A DNA stretch of 64,000 bases from Rhizobium leguminosarum bv. trifolii WSM2297 (GCF_000271845.1 NZ_JH719393.1:558001-622000); one strand, 5' to 3'. Shown: positions 19,586 through 29,453, counted from the stretch's first letter. Notes: generated by a model from the letters alone, not told the origin. Translations and numbers: made by a program.

Positions 19586-20860
19586 CTAACCGACGCTGTC
19601 CAGCATCTTGTAATACATGCCGACCAGCGGCAGGAACCAAGGCGTTCCGAAGTGCCCCGGGACGGCCGGCCATTCGAGCCCCTTCATCGGGTTTCGGTCC
19701 GGCCGGCCGAGGATCGTGTCGGCGATCACCATTCCCAGATGGGTCGAAAGCTGGGCGCCATGGCCAGAATAGCCCATCGCGTACCAGACGCCGTCATGAC
19801 AGCCTGCGCGCGGGAACCGGTCCTTGGTTATGTCGACGAGGCCCCCCCAGCAATAATCGATCTCGACATTGGCGAGCTGCGGGAAGATCTCTGCGAGGCT
19901 TGCCTTCAGGATCGCTCCGACTTTAGCGTCCGAGCGATGGTCGGAGGTTGCCGAGAAGCGGGCACGGCCGCCGAAGATCAGCCTGTTGTCGGGCGAGAGC
20001 CGGAAATAGTTGCCGATATTCTTAGACGTGACGCAGGTGCGGTTGCCGGGCATCGTCGCCGCGATCTCCGCTTCTGTCAGCGGCCGCGTGGCAATGATGA
20101 AGCTGCCTACCGCAATGATCCGGCGCCGGAAATAACCGAAGGTCGCAGGCGTATAGGCGCCTGTGGCAACAAGCACCGCATCGGCGGTGACGCTGCCGCG
20201 GCCCGTCTTCAGATGATGGCGGGAGCCCACCAGGCGATGTTCGGTGACGGCCGCATTCTCGAAGATTGTCGCGCCGTGACGCCTGGCTGCCTCGGCGAGG
20301 CCGACGACATAGCGGCCCATATCCATCATCGCGCTCTTCTTCGAGAGCATCGCGCCGAAAAACGGCGAGCCGATTTCCTGCTTCAGTTCGTCTGCGCTCA
20401 GCAATGCCGTGTCGGGATCGACCTCGGCGTGCACGGCTTCGAAGTTGCGGGCGATCGCCTGGAAGTGCTGTGGTTTCGAGGCGAGCTTCAGCTTACCGGA
20501 GCGACGGAAGCTGCACTCGATCCCCTCCTCTCCGATCAAACGCTCGATCGTGTCGATCGAGTCATCGAGCGCCTGGTAAAGCGAGATCGCCCGCTCCTTG
20601 CCGAGCTCAGCCTTTGCCGCCAGATAGCTATGCGCAAGCCCATTGTTCAAGTGACCACCATTGCGGCCGGAGGCGCCCGAGCCCACCGTCTCCGCCTCCA
20701 GCACGACGACTTTGGCGCCCGCCTTTGCGAGCTGGCGGGCGGCAGCGAGACCGGTGAACCCGCCACCGACGACTGCGATGTCGTGGTGGCCATCGACTAG
20801 CCCCTCCGCGGCCCCGGCAAAAGACGGGGCAGCGTCGTGCCAGTAGGACAAGAATTTCAT
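19586..20860 (-). CDS. Gamma-glutamylputrescine oxidase-like FAD oxidase (PuuB-like)
   Basis: 424-residue DAO-superfamily flavoprotein. GGGFTG is at residues 32-37 after a PuuB/OrdL-type N-terminus (SYWHDAAP), and the family block ASGRNGGHLNNG follows near 64-75. A late WGGLVDITKDRFP and GYSGHGAQL complete the FAD/substrate site. PuuB-type enzymes oxidise the primary amine of gamma-glutamylputrescine or related amines to an aldehyde. It heads toward the convergent operon end at 19548 and lies 66 bp after the Lrp gene stop on the same strand, so it may belong to the Lrp-aminotransferase group. Substrate not certain. Confidence 0.83.
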   Translation of the reverse strand: MKFLSYWHDAAPSFAGAAEGLVDGHHDIAVVGGGFTGLAAARQLAKAGAKVVVLEAETVGSGASGRNGGHLNNGLAHSYLAAKAELGKERAISLYQALDDSIDTIERLIGEEGIECSFRRSGKLKLASKPQHFQAIARNFEAVHAEVDPDTALLSADELKQEIGSPFFGAMLSKKSAMMDMGRYVVGLAEAARRHGATIFENAAVTEHRLVGSRHHLKTGRGSVTADAVLVATGAYTPATFGYFRRRIIAVGSFIIATRPLTEAEIAATMPGNRTCVTSKNIGNYFRLSPDNRLIFGGRARFSATSDHRSDAKVGAILKASLAEIFPQLANVEIDYCWGGLVDITKDRFPRAGCHDGVWYAMGYSGHGAQLSTHLGMVIADTILGRPDRNPMKGLEWPAVPGHFGTPWFLPLVGMYYKMLDSVG

Positions 20861-20926
20861 GGCGGTGCGCCTTCTCTCTAGAGATCGGATCGCCCGTCGG
20901 AGAAGGGGCGAGGATTGAATCAGAGC

Positions 20927-21403
20927 CTATGGCTGAAATAGCTTCGTTAGCGGCATATGCATCTTGCGGATCGGCGATTTCAGCACGACGAAGCTGAAAT
21001 ACTTGTCGATACCGACGTCCAACTCGATCAGCCGCTCCAGGATCTCCTGATATTCGCCGATCCCGGTGGTTACGAATTTCAAGAGATAGTCGTAGCCGCC
21101 CGAGATCACATGGCACTCGATGAGTTGCTCGATTTTTTCTATGGCAGCGAGGAAGCGTGCAAAATCGGTCTGCCGGTGGTTCTTCAGTGTCACCTCGGTG
21201 AAGACGGTTAGTGCCTGCCCCAACTTGGCGACATTGATCTGCGCCGTATAGCCCTCGATGTAGCCCTCCGACTGCAGCTTCTTGAGGCGCATGAGGCAGG
21301 GGCTCGGCGATAGGTTGACCACCTCCGCCAGCTCCACATTTGTCATTCGGCCATTCTGCTGCAAGACGTGCAGGATCTTGATGTCGATCCGATCGAGTTT
21401 CAT
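20927..21403 (-). CDS. Lrp/AsnC-family regulator (copy 1)
   Basis: 158-residue Lrp/AsnC regulator with an N-terminal helix-turn-helix (residues 5-55; MTNVELAEVVNLSPSPCLMR) and a C-terminal RAM ligand-binding domain (about 65-150; ISGGYDYLLKFVT near 100). Start ATG 21403 (MKLDRID); the longer frame reads non-coding sequence. It sits between the aminotransferase and the amine oxidase on the same strand. The protein at 34024-34500 has the same length and is closely similar throughout, and it too accompanies a kinase/aminotransferase pair. So each set carries its own Lrp sensor, probably of the amino acid degraded. Confidence 0.92.
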   Translation of the reverse strand: MKLDRIDIKILHVLQQNGRMTNVELAEVVNLSPSPCLMRLKKLQSEGYIEGYTAQINVAKLGQALTVFTEVTLKNHRQTDFARFLAAIEKIEQLIECHVISGGYDYLLKFVTTGIGEYQEILERLIELDVGIDKYFSFVVLKSPIRKMHMPLTKLFQP

Positions 21404-21467
21404 GGACTTAGCTTTCGCTGATGAAAAAGGCGCGAGTCTCTTCGGCTGCCGAGGCAGCCGACTACAC

Positions 21468-22796
21468 CTACGGGACGGCTTTCCTGAGCGCGCATTCCAT
21501 GGCTTCGAGGAACCGATCCACATGCTCCGCCTGGCAAATCAGTGGGGGCCGAACTTTCAGCGTATCCTCGTTGGCGCCAGTCGTGCTGATAAGAACACCA
21601 TCGTCACGCATCAGGTTTACAATCTCCAATGCCATGGCACGCCGGCTGGCCTCCCCCGTTCCATCCAGCCCGATGTCGATGCCGAAGAACAGACCTGCAT
21701 TTCGAATGCCGCGGATACCGTCATGCAGCTTGGCTAGATGCTCCAAGCCCATTTTCAGGCGTTCACCCATGGCATGCGCATGCTCGGGGATGCGATCTCT
21801 GTGCAAAATGGTCAGGACGGCGTCGGCGGCCGCGATTCCGACGGTATTGCCGCCGAAGGTGTTCGAGTATCGGGCAGTTGCGCCAAAGCGATCCATCGGT
21901 GCCTTGCGGCCAACGACGGCGCCGATCGGAAATCCATTGCCCATAGGCTTACCGAGAGTGACGAGGTCAGGCACAACTTCGTGACGCTCAAATCCCCACA
22001 TATGTGTGCCCGTCCGTCCAAATCCTGGCTGAACTTCATCAGCAATCACGAGGCCACCCGCCTCCCGCACGGCTTTGACTCCACCGGCTATGAAGCCGGG
22101 AGGGTCAACCCAGACGCCGTCGCTGGAGAAAATCGTGTCGACGAGGAGGGCCGCGACGCCAATCCCACGCCGGTTCAAATCGACGATTGCGGCACGAACC
22201 TGCTCTTCAAAGAATGCCGCAGCCTGCCGCTCAGCTATGCCTGAGGGCCCGTGCAGCGACACCATGCGCACGGCAGGGCTAAGCTTGACGGCATCGCCCA
22301 GATTGGGCGAAACCATTGCCGTGGCCGAACTGGTGCCGTGATAGGCATGGGAAGAAACAATCACGCCCTCGCTGCCGCTGGTAAGCCGGGCAATCCTGAG
22401 CGCCAGATCGTTCGATTCGCTACCCGTGCAAGTAAAGACAACTCGGTTCAGTTCCTCGGGAAAAGTGGCCACGAGCCGTTCGGCATAGTCGACCAGCCTC
22501 GGTTCCAGATAGCGCGTGTTTGCGCTAATTCGGCCGGCTTGTTCTGCCATGGCAGCGTTGATCTCGGGGTGACAATGGCCGAGAGAGGGCACGTTGTTAT
22601 AAAAATCCAGATAGGGACGGCCATCCGGATCGAAGAGCCACATGCCCTCGCCCCGGACGAAATGAACCGGCCGGCGGTATTGAAGCCTGTAGGAGGCTCC
22701 CAGCACGCTGTCGCGCCGGGCGATCAGCTCAGATTCTCGGGCGGGAATTGCGGCTCCCCCGGGGGTAAAGCGGTTGGGCATGAGATCGGTGGACAT
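21468..22796 (-). CDS. Class III PLP aminotransferase / phospho-lyase-like (copy 1)
   Basis: 442-residue class III (omega) aminotransferase homologue. The PLP phosphate site TCTGSESNDLALR, the VIADEVQPGFGRTG motif (Asp binds the pyridine N) and the Schiff-base lysine in TLGKPMGNG are all present. The FYNNVPSLGHCHP N-terminal block matches the AGXT2-like subgroup that contains ethanolamine-phosphate and 5-phosphohydroxylysine phospho-lyases. The next gene upstream encodes an APH-type kinase, the partner arrangement known for hydroxylysine breakdown. So the enzyme may be a phospho-lyase releasing ammonia, phosphate and a semialdehyde rather than an aminotransferase. ATG 22796 follows AGGA. Confidence 0.85.
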   Translation of the reverse strand: MSTDLMPNRFTPGGAAIPARESELIARRDSVLGASYRLQYRRPVHFVRGEGMWLFDPDGRPYLDFYNNVPSLGHCHPEINAAMAEQAGRISANTRYLEPRLVDYAERLVATFPEELNRVVFTCTGSESNDLALRIARLTSGSEGVIVSSHAYHGTSSATAMVSPNLGDAVKLSPAVRMVSLHGPSGIAERQAAAFFEEQVRAAIVDLNRRGIGVAALLVDTIFSSDGVWVDPPGFIAGGVKAVREAGGLVIADEVQPGFGRTGTHMWGFERHEVVPDLVTLGKPMGNGFPIGAVVGRKAPMDRFGATARYSNTFGGNTVGIAAADAVLTILHRDRIPEHAHAMGERLKMGLEHLAKLHDGIRGIRNAGLFFGIDIGLDGTGEASRRAMALEIVNLMRDDGVLISTTGANEDTLKVRPPLICQAEHVDRFLEAMECALRKAVP

Positions 22797-22899
22797 AGCT
22801 TTGATCCTGCTTAGGTTTTCATCCGCGACGAAGGTCGCGATTTACCGGAGTGATTGCCGAGCGAGTGATGCGACGTTTGAGTGCGTCCAAAACGCCGGC

Positions 22900-23997
22900 C
22901 TAAAGTCCTGCGCGACGCACAACAGTCTCGGCCTCCCCCAGGCTTAACGCCGATAGGATAGAAAGCCCGCGTTCTGCCCTGGCCACGTTTTTCTTGATAT
23001 ATGCTGCCTCGGCCGGAAACAGCTGGGCTCGCCAGTAGTTGATGAGGACGAGGGCGCTTTGGCGCGCCTTTATCAATCCGACCAGCAGTTTTATCTCAAG
23101 CGTAGTAAGCGGAGTCACCGAAGCATACCCGGCGATGAGATTTTCTGAGCCGCCGAGAGCCGAAGATGGGTCGGTTACCAAGTGGCTTGCAGCAACCACG
23201 AGATCCTGAATCCGAGGACCCCAGCAGCCGTCGCCGAAATCGATGAACGCGATATCCCGACCGGTCAGGAGCGTGTTGAAAGGACTGGGGTCATTGTGCG
23301 TGACCTGCCATGCTACCTCGCGCAGTTGCGGCGCGATAAGCTCGACATAGTTGCTCATGGCAAGACGTACGGATTCTGCCATAGGTCGTGAAGGCAGATG
23401 CTCCTCCAGTTCCATTAGCCTCGGCCAGCATCCGACATGCCAAAGTACCGGGCGGTGGATGGCGGGCAGCTTCAGCGCCCCGAGCGCCAAACTGAGCCTG
23501 CCAAGCGCCTGGCCGACCCGGTAAAGGACATCAGGAGTTGCGTTCGCCTGGTGCAGAGGCACCCCCGAAAGTCGAGTCTGCAGATAGCCGCAAATCTCCT
23601 CCTCTTCGAACATCGGCGTACCGCCGCCGGTACGCACCAGATGAGGGGCTGCGAAACCGGAGGCGCCTTCCAGCCCTGCAAGGGCCGCAACCTGGAAGCG
23701 GAAACTGTCTCGTCCTTCCGGCCGCGCTGACGTTTTGAGGATCAACCGATCGCCGCTCGACAGCGTGACCTCCGCGGTACACTCCACTTCCGAGGACAGA
23801 ACCTTGACCGTTCCCGTCAGACCGTAGTGGCGCAATAGCAGCTCACTGGACGCCCGCGCCTCGGCGGGGCTCGGCTTAGTCGCCATAACAGCGGCCGCCG
23901 CCCTGAAATATGCTTCGGTGAAAGGCTCGCCCACCGACTGGTTGCCGCCGAGATGCCCCGCACCGTCGTCTGGAACCGCATCGTTACAAGCACTCAC
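22900..23997 (-). CDS. APH-family small-molecule kinase (hydroxylysine-kinase-like, copy 1)
   Basis: 365-residue aminoglycoside-phosphotransferase-fold kinase. Catalytic loop THNDPSPFN (His-x-Asp-x4-Asn) and metal-binding FIDFGD are intact, with a candidate ATP-binding lysine in RLILKTSA. With the downstream class III aminotransferase homologue it resembles the hydroxylysine kinase/phospho-lyase pair, though other amino alcohols are possible. Start GTG 23997; an in-frame ATG at 23886 is an alternative with no clear ribosome-binding site. The second copy at 30661-31737 is only distantly similar, so the two kinases may have different substrates. Confidence 0.78.
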   Translation of the reverse strand: MSACNDAVPDDGAGHLGGNQSVGEPFTEAYFRAAAAVMATKPSPAEARASSELLLRHYGLTGTVKVLSSEVECTAEVTLSSGDRLILKTSARPEGRDSFRFQVAALAGLEGASGFAAPHLVRTGGGTPMFEEEEICGYLQTRLSGVPLHQANATPDVLYRVGQALGRLSLALGALKLPAIHRPVLWHVGCWPRLMELEEHLPSRPMAESVRLAMSNYVELIAPQLREVAWQVTHNDPSPFNTLLTGRDIAFIDFGDGCWGPRIQDLVVAASHLVTDPSSALGGSENLIAGYASVTPLTTLEIKLLVGLIKARQSALVLINYWRAQLFPAEAAYIKKNVARAERGLSILSALSLGEAETVVRRAGL

Positions 23998-24310
23998 GAT
24001 TGAGACCCTCGCACTGTTTAGAGCCGGACTGCATGCTCATCCGAAAATGATCGTCGGGATGGCATCCAGTCCGCTGCGGCCAACCTCCCTTGAGGCTGGC
24101 GATTGCTACTGGAGGCGCTGGAACCACTGTCCCCCGCCTTCAGCACGAATGTCCGGGCCCCGGCTTTTGAAGTTACCTCGCCCGTGCCTGGATCCATGAT
24201 CGCGCCGCCGAATACGGCGGCACTGCAATGCCCTCGGCCCCCTACCCTCCGGTCAACCCAAGTTCGCTGTCGGGCCGGTGAAGAGAGATTTTCAGATGTG
24301 TCGGGCTTCC
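23998..24310. other. Intergenic gap with a GC hairpin
   Basis: No gene recognised. It holds a perfect 7-bp stem with an AATA tetraloop (GCCGCCG at 24204-24210, CGGCGGC at 24215-24221), with no T-run. It may attenuate or end transcription between the HAD gene and the kinase gene. Confidence 0.4.
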
Positions 24311-24979
24311 TTAAAGCCCGACAACGCCGGGCAGTTCCGAGATGCCGGCGATCTCGGTGTAGCCGTAATAGGGATTGGCCGGCTCGTGACCGCGATTGAC
24401 CCAGACCTTGTTTTTGATCCCGAGGTCATGTGCGGACATCAGATCGTAACGGAACGATGAGGAGCAATGAAGTATGTCCTCCGGGCCGCAGCCAAGCATA
24501 TCGAGCATGTATTCGAAGGCCCGGAAGTGCGGCTTGTAAGCCTGAGCCTGTTCGGCGGTGTAGACAGCGTAGAAAGGCGCGCCGAGCCTCTCGACGTTGG
24601 ACATGATCTGCGAGTTCATCGCGTTTGACAGGATGACCAGCGGAATTTCCTTGGCCACCTTGGCAAGACCGGCCGGAACGTCGGGATGCGGCCCCCAGGT
24701 GGGGACGCGTTCGTAAACCATCTGCGCGTCTTCGTCCTTGAACTGGATGCCGTTGCGTTTGCAGGTCCTCACCAATGCGTTATGGACCACCTCCGCATAG
24801 GGCTTCCAGTCGGCCATGACTTCATCGAGTCGGTACGCAGAGAAGTCGGCGATGAACTGCAGCATTTTCTGCTCACTCATGCGCTCGCCGTAAAGATCGC
24901 GTGCCGCGTCCGCCATCTGAAAGTTGATCAGCGTGCCATGGCAGTCGAAGGTGATGTATTTCGGGCGGAAAGTGGTCAT
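24311..24979 (-). CDS. HAD-superfamily hydrolase, type II haloacid dehalogenase-like (copy 1)
   Basis: 222-residue HAD hydrolase. Motif I is TFDCHGTL with the nucleophilic Asp at residue 11, motif II is VILSNAM, motif III the lysine in QAYKPH, and motif IV the SSSFRYDLMSAHDLG block. The layout fits L-2-haloacid dehalogenases, but the same subgroup includes phosphatases and phosphonatases, and its place by a kinase/phospho-lyase set favours action on a phosphorylated metabolite. It has a close paralogue at 29454-30143, also beside a kinase. Note that motif I has D-C-H-G-T rather than the paralogue's D-C-Y-G-T. Confidence 0.82.
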   Translation of the reverse strand: MTTFRPKYITFDCHGTLINFQMADAARDLYGERMSEQKMLQFIADFSAYRLDEVMADWKPYAEVVHNALVRTCKRNGIQFKDEDAQMVYERVPTWGPHPDVPAGLAKVAKEIPLVILSNAMNSQIMSNVERLGAPFYAVYTAEQAQAYKPHFRAFEYMLDMLGCGPEDILHCSSSFRYDLMSAHDLGIKNKVWVNRGHEPANPYYGYTEIAGISELPGVVGL

Positions 24980-25530
24980 GCGCTTCGTCCTTGCTTTGCG
25001 GGGAGTTGTTTAAGTCATGACCAATCATAGGCCGCAGCCCGCATCTGAATTGCCCGGAGATTGCGGAAGATCAGCACAAAATGCTGGAGGGAAACATGAT
25101 TTACTCTTGTGAGTGCTGGATCACAGCGATCCGCGGTCGGCAGGCCGGGCGCGCCTAGACAGATACTGCCGGTCAGCGCGCCATGCCGAAAACGGAAGCG
25201 CAACTTGCGGACTATGGGGGCTTGCGTCGATTTCACGTCGCAGAAAGGATGGAAAACTCGTTATTCGGCATCGTACGCGACAGCGAGTAAGATCGACTGG
25301 ATCAACTCCCAATCCTTCGCCGATGTCAGCATTGGATAGTTCCAACATGCCGCCCAAGCTCCGAAAGGCGCTGCCGGTACTCCCTGCCAAAATCGCGATG
25401 CAACACGAAACAATCTGCTTGGAGCCCGACGAATACGGCCCATAGACTCACAGCGGGCCTAATATGATCAGTGCAAGCCAGCTCGTGATGCGCCGATGCA
25501 TCCGACTGAATTGAAATAGAGAGGTCACGC
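24980..25530. other. 551-bp divergent intergenic region
   Basis: Separates the HAD gene (minus) from the cyclodeaminase-like gene (plus). I find no convincing gene in any frame and no clear promoter; the GAGAGG just before 25531 is the ribosome-binding site of the next gene. Expected to hold both promoters. Confidence 0.4.
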
Positions 25531-26523
25531 ATGAAAACGCTGCTGCTCAACAAGAATGACGTCGGACGGCTTATCGGCATGACGGAAGTCATCGGCGCGG
25601 TCGAAGAGGCTTATAAGGCCTTCAGCAGCGACCAAGTGGAACAGCCCGATTATATCGGGATTCATCTCCCCTCGTTGCGTGGAGAGATCGACTTCAAGCT
25701 TGGCTATCATAAAGCCGCTGAAATCATCTCTATGAAAGCACATTCCGGAGGGTTCACCAACAATCCGGCAGAACATGGCGTGCCGAATAGCATGGGAACC
25801 ATCCTCCTGTTTGATGCCAGGAGCTGTGCGTTGATTTGTATCATGGATGGAAGCTTGATCACTGGCCTCAGAACCGGGGCGGCGGGAGCCGTCTCCGTCA
25901 AGGCACTGGCGAGAAAGAACGCGCGCACGATCGCGTCGATCGGCACAGGCAATCAGGCGAGAATGCAAATTCGGGCGATCAACAAGATCATGAAGATCGA
26001 AGAGATCCACGCCTGGGACAGCACCTCCGAAACAAGCTCCAAATATAAGGAGGACATCGAGCGCGAATTCGGCATTCCCGTCACCGTCGCAAGCTCGAAG
26101 AAGGAGGCGGTCGCGCGGGCCGACATCTTGATCACTACGACCCGAGGGAAAGGGTCGCTTGTGGAAGCGAAGTGGGTAAAACCCGGTACGCACATCGTTG
26201 CAATCGGCACGGATCAGCGCGGCAAACAGGAGCTGGATCCGGAGCTTTTCCGAAACGCCAAGATCGTCGTCGACGCGCTTTCACAATGCACGGAAAAGGG
26301 CGAGACCTGGCACCCGCTGGATAAAAACATCATTGCCATGGACGACATCCACGGCGAGATCGGCGAGGTATTGTTGGGGAGGAAGCCGGGACGGGAAAGT
26401 GATGACGAAATCACGATTTTCGACTCCACGGGGATGGCCATACAAGACAATACGACCGCCAGCAAAATTTATCGCAACGCCATTGCGAACAATGTCGGCA
26501 CTTTCTTTCAATTTTTTGAGTGA
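25531..26523 (+). CDS. Ornithine cyclodeaminase / mu-crystallin family protein (EutC- or BhcD-like)
   Basis: 330-residue NAD(P)-dependent enzyme of the OCD/mu-crystallin family, whose members act as cyclodeaminases or imine reductases. The Rossmann segment [17 protein letters not shown] lies near residues 131-147, the catalytic-region block [15 protein letters not shown] near 111-125, and [19 protein letters not shown] near 216-234. It overlaps the threonine-dehydratase-like gene by 1 bp (TGATG). Such pairs occur in hydroxyectoine breakdown (EutC-EutB) and in the beta-hydroxyaspartate cycle (iminosuccinate reductase BhcD with dehydratase BhcB); sequence alone does not decide here. A decayed copy of the 5' part lies at 36078-36325. 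Confidence 0.85.
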   Translation: MKTLLLNKNDVGRLIGMTEVIGAVEEAYKAFSSDQVEQPDYIGIHLPSLRGEIDFKLGYHKAAEIISMKAHSGGFTNNPAEHGVPNSMGTILLFDARSCALICIMDGSLITGLRTGAAGAVSVKALARKNARTIASIGTGNQARMQIRAINKIMKIEEIHAWDSTSETSSKYKEDIEREFGIPVTVASSKKEAVARADILITTTRGKGSLVEAKWVKPGTHIVAIGTDQRGKQELDPELFRNAKIVVDALSQCTEKGETWHPLDKNIIAMDDIHGEIGEVLLGRKPGRESDDEITIFDSTGMAIQDNTTASKIYRNAIANNVGTFFQFFE

Positions 26524-27500
26524 TGACCATGCGCAACTATCCCACCATTCAGGACATCCGTGAAGCTCAGCAACGGCTAAAGCCGCACGTCAGACATACG
26601 CCGCTATTGCGTGCAGACAAAATCGAGAAAGCGGCTGGTTGTCAGCTCTACCTCAAGCCGGAAACCCTCCAGATTACCGGCGCATTCAAGATCCGCGGCG
26701 CCCTGAACAAGGCTCTGTCGCTCTCCCGAGAAGAGATCGCAAACGGGTTCATCGCGACCTCGTCGGGGAACCACGCCCAGGCGCTTGCTTACGCAGCCAA
26801 GATGCTCGGCGTAAGGGTGATATTGGTGCTGCCGGTCACCACACCAAAAATCAAGATCGCCAATACAGAAGCCCTTGGCGCTGAAGTCATTCTTTTTGAT
26901 GGTGACAATGCTGCTAGATGGAGAAAAGTCTACGAGATCGCTGAAGGAAAAAATTATGCGGTCATCCACGGCTTCGAGGACCCCGTCGTAATGGCTGGTC
27001 AGGGAACGATCGGGTGTGAGATCCTCGAAGACCTGCACGACGTAAACACGGTCATCGTTCCCGTGGGCGGCGGAGGACTAATCTCCGGAATCGCTACCGC
27101 CATAAAGGAAACGAAGCCATCGGTTCGCGTTATCGGGGCGGAGCCTGCCTTGACACCGAAGTATTTTCACAGCCGGAGAAACAAGGAGCGCACATCGCTT
27201 CCGTTAAAGAACACCATCGCGGATGGTTTGAGGTTAAGCGTTCCGGGTCAAAATCCGTACCCGATTATCGAAAAATATGTCGACGAGATTGTTCTTGTTG
27301 AAGACGAACACATCATTGCCGGAATGCGTGCCCTCGCCAAGGATGCGAAACTGATCGCGGAACCAGCCGCCTCCATCGGAATAGGGGCCCTGTTGGCAGG
27401 CAGCATAGACGTCAAGCCAGATGAGAAAGTGTGTGCGGTCTTGTCCGGCGGGAACTGGGATCTGAGCGACCTTGCCGAGATTTACAATTTGGCGCCGTGA
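26523..27500 (+). CDS. Threonine dehydratase-like PLP enzyme (EutB- or BhcB-like)
   Basis: 325-residue fold-type II PLP enzyme. The Schiff-base lysine is K56 in GAFKIRGA, with SSGNHAQ for substrate carboxylate binding and the glycine loop VPVGGGGLISG for the PLP phosphate. It lacks the C-terminal ACT regulatory domain of biosynthetic IlvA, so it belongs to the short catabolic group (serine racemase, beta-hydroxyaspartate dehydratase, EutB). ATG 26523 overlaps the stop of the cyclodeaminase-like gene, indicating coupling: the dehydratase yields an enamine/imine and the partner reduces it. The substrate is a 3-hydroxy amino acid or derivative. Confidence 0.87.
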   Translation: MTMRNYPTIQDIREAQQRLKPHVRHTPLLRADKIEKAAGCQLYLKPETLQITGAFKIRGALNKALSLSREEIANGFIATSSGNHAQALAYAAKMLGVRVILVLPVTTPKIKIANTEALGAEVILFDGDNAARWRKVYEIAEGKNYAVIHGFEDPVVMAGQGTIGCEILEDLHDVNTVIVPVGGGGLISGIATAIKETKPSVRVIGAEPALTPKYFHSRRNKERTSLPLKNTIADGLRLSVPGQNPYPIIEKYVDEIVLVEDEHIIAGMRALAKDAKLIAEPAASIGIGALLAGSIDVKPDEKVCAVLSGGNWDLSDLAEIYNLAP

Positions 27501-27654
27501 TTCGGTCTCAGCTTCGGTCAGTACACCACCCTGACGCCGTTCGACGTCTGCGATTCTCATATCCTCTCTCACAAATGCAAACAGTTCCGACCGCAGGCGG
27601 ATCGGGATTTCATTCGGCAGGGAGGAGAGATCATAGCCATTCAGGGAGCCACCG

Positions 27655-29036
27655 ATGAAACACGCCCACAGCTTCTATATCAGCGGTGAATGGGTTGAGC
27701 CGTCCGCGTCGAAAACACTTGAGGTCATCGATCCCTCCACCGAAGAGCCGATGGGTACGATCGCACTCGGCAGTGCCCCCGACGCTGAAAGGGCGGTCGC
27801 GGCTTCTCTCAGACATCCAAGGAAGAGCGCGTCGAACTGCTGAGGCGCATTGTAACGATCCTGAAGCGCCGCAATCACGAGCTCGGCGACATCATCTCGC
27901 GGGAAATGGGCGCGCCGCTCGCCATGGCCCGGGCCGAGCAGGCCGGCATCGGCGCTACCCATTTCGAACAGACGATCAAAGCCTTCGAGACCTTTGCCTT
28001 CGAATACATGCAGGGGACCACCTGCATCATCCACGAGCCGATCGGGGTCGTCGCAATGATCACGCCATGGAACTGGCCGATCAACCAGATCGCCTGCAAG
28101 GTCGCTCCGGCGCTCGCCACGGGATGCACCATGGTATTGAAGCCATCGGAGATCGCTCCGTTCAACGCGGTGATCTTCGCCGAGATCATGGATGAAGCCG
28201 GCGTGCCGAAAGGCGTCTTCAACCTCGTTCACGGCGACGGACCTACGGTCGGAACGGCGCTGGCCAGCCACCCGGGGTCGACCCGCGCCGGCATTGCCGT
28301 GGCGCAGGCGGCGGCACCAACCGTCAAGCGAGTGCATCAGGAGCTCGGCGGCAAGTCGCCGAACATCGTTCTGCGCAGCGCCGACTTCTCATCCGCGGTC
28401 GCTGCCGGCGTACGCCGGTGCTTCGGAAATTCCGGCCAAACCTGTACTGCGCCAACACGAATGCTGGTGCCTGCGGAGCGAATGGACGAAGCAAGCTCAA
28501 TCGCCGCGCGGGAAGCGGCTGCGCTCGTCGTCGGCTCCCCCTCGGATCCGCGCACCGACCTCGGACCAGTCGCAAGCGCCGCCCAGTTCGACAAGATCCA
28601 GGCGTTGATCGGACGCGGCATCGCGGAAGGAGCGGAGCTCGTCGCCGGCGGCCCTGGTCGCCCTTCGCATCTCAATTCGGGCTATTACGTGCGCCCGACG
28701 GTGTTTGCCCGCGTCACCAACCAGATGACGATCGCGCGGGCGGAAATCTTCGGCCCGGTGCTGTCGATTATCGGTTATGACAGCGAGGATGAAGCGATCG
28801 CGATCGCCAACGATACGCCCTACGGCCTGGCTGCCTACATTCAGGGCGATCCAAAGGAAGCACGAGCTCTCGCAGGCAGGCTGCGCGCCGGCAGCGTTCG
28901 CCTCAACAGCTCCGCCTGGGACAGTGCCGCCCCTTTCGGCGGCTACAAGCAATCCGGCAACGGTCGGGAATACGGGAAGTTCGGACTGCACGAGTTTACC
29001 GAGATCAAGGGCATAGCCGGCTTCGCGAGCGAGTGA
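27655..29036 (+). pseudogene. Aldehyde dehydrogenase, broken by two deletions
   Basis: The first 45 or so codons from ATG 27655 (MKHAHSFYISGEWVEPSASK) are normal for an NAD-dependent aldehyde dehydrogenase and end in a frameshift near 27803. The reading then resumes in another frame at F-S-Q-T-S-K-E-E-R and runs open to 29036. About 6-7 codons are missing at the join. A second, in-frame loss of 8 residues near 28274 removes the conserved D-V-D-M-x-S-x-T before GSTRAG, part of the NAD-binding region. Catalytic Cys (NSGQTCTAP) and Glu (QELGGKSP) remain. The intact homologue at 51110-52537 shows both gaps clearly. Likely inactive; once the third gene of the OCD/dehydratase operon. Confidence 0.85.
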
Positions 29037-29453
29037 ATGGTCAAAGTGTGGTGCAGCCGCTTCGGATGCCTGCGCAAGAATCTGTGATTACAGCAATGGG
29101 AGATCCAGCGTACACGCGATCACGGGTGATCGCGTGCGATCGACCGGTCTGAAGATGCCATCGCGCGTGAGACGACATCCCCGCGTCAGCACAGGCCGGG
29201 CGGGGTCGAATTGTGTGTTCAGAAGAAAGACCAGCCGACCGTGCAATTTCGAACTCACCGATCAAACGTGGAAGGCTGTCGCAAGTCCGACGTGCCGTTC
29301 GTCAAGCTCGGATCACACCGTCTTTTGACCCCAGCAGGTCACGCGTGCCAAAGGAACCCCGCAAAGCCATGCTTGCTTCCTTGGAACGAAAAGAGAAGGG
29401 GCGAACGGAGCGCCCCGGTCTCCACGTCGTGACAGCCCCTGAGCCCTGGCTTT
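29037..29453. other. Intergenic gap with a long perfect palindrome
   Basis: 417 bp between convergent genes with no gene recognised. It holds a 24-bp perfect inverted repeat at 29113-29136 (listed separately). Confidence 0.4.
29113..29136. terminator. Perfect palindrome CACGCGATCAC-GG-GTGATCGCGTG
   Basis: 11-bp arms at 29113-29123 and 29126-29136. As RNA this folds to a 10-bp stem with a CGGG tetraloop, suitable for a bidirectional terminator between the convergent aldehyde dehydrogenase remnant and HAD gene. There is no T-run, so a protein-binding site is the alternative. Confidence 0.5.

Noticed and set aside
19652..20800. 382-codon plus-strand frame
   Set aside because: Antisense to the PuuB-like oxidase, with no recognisable domain.
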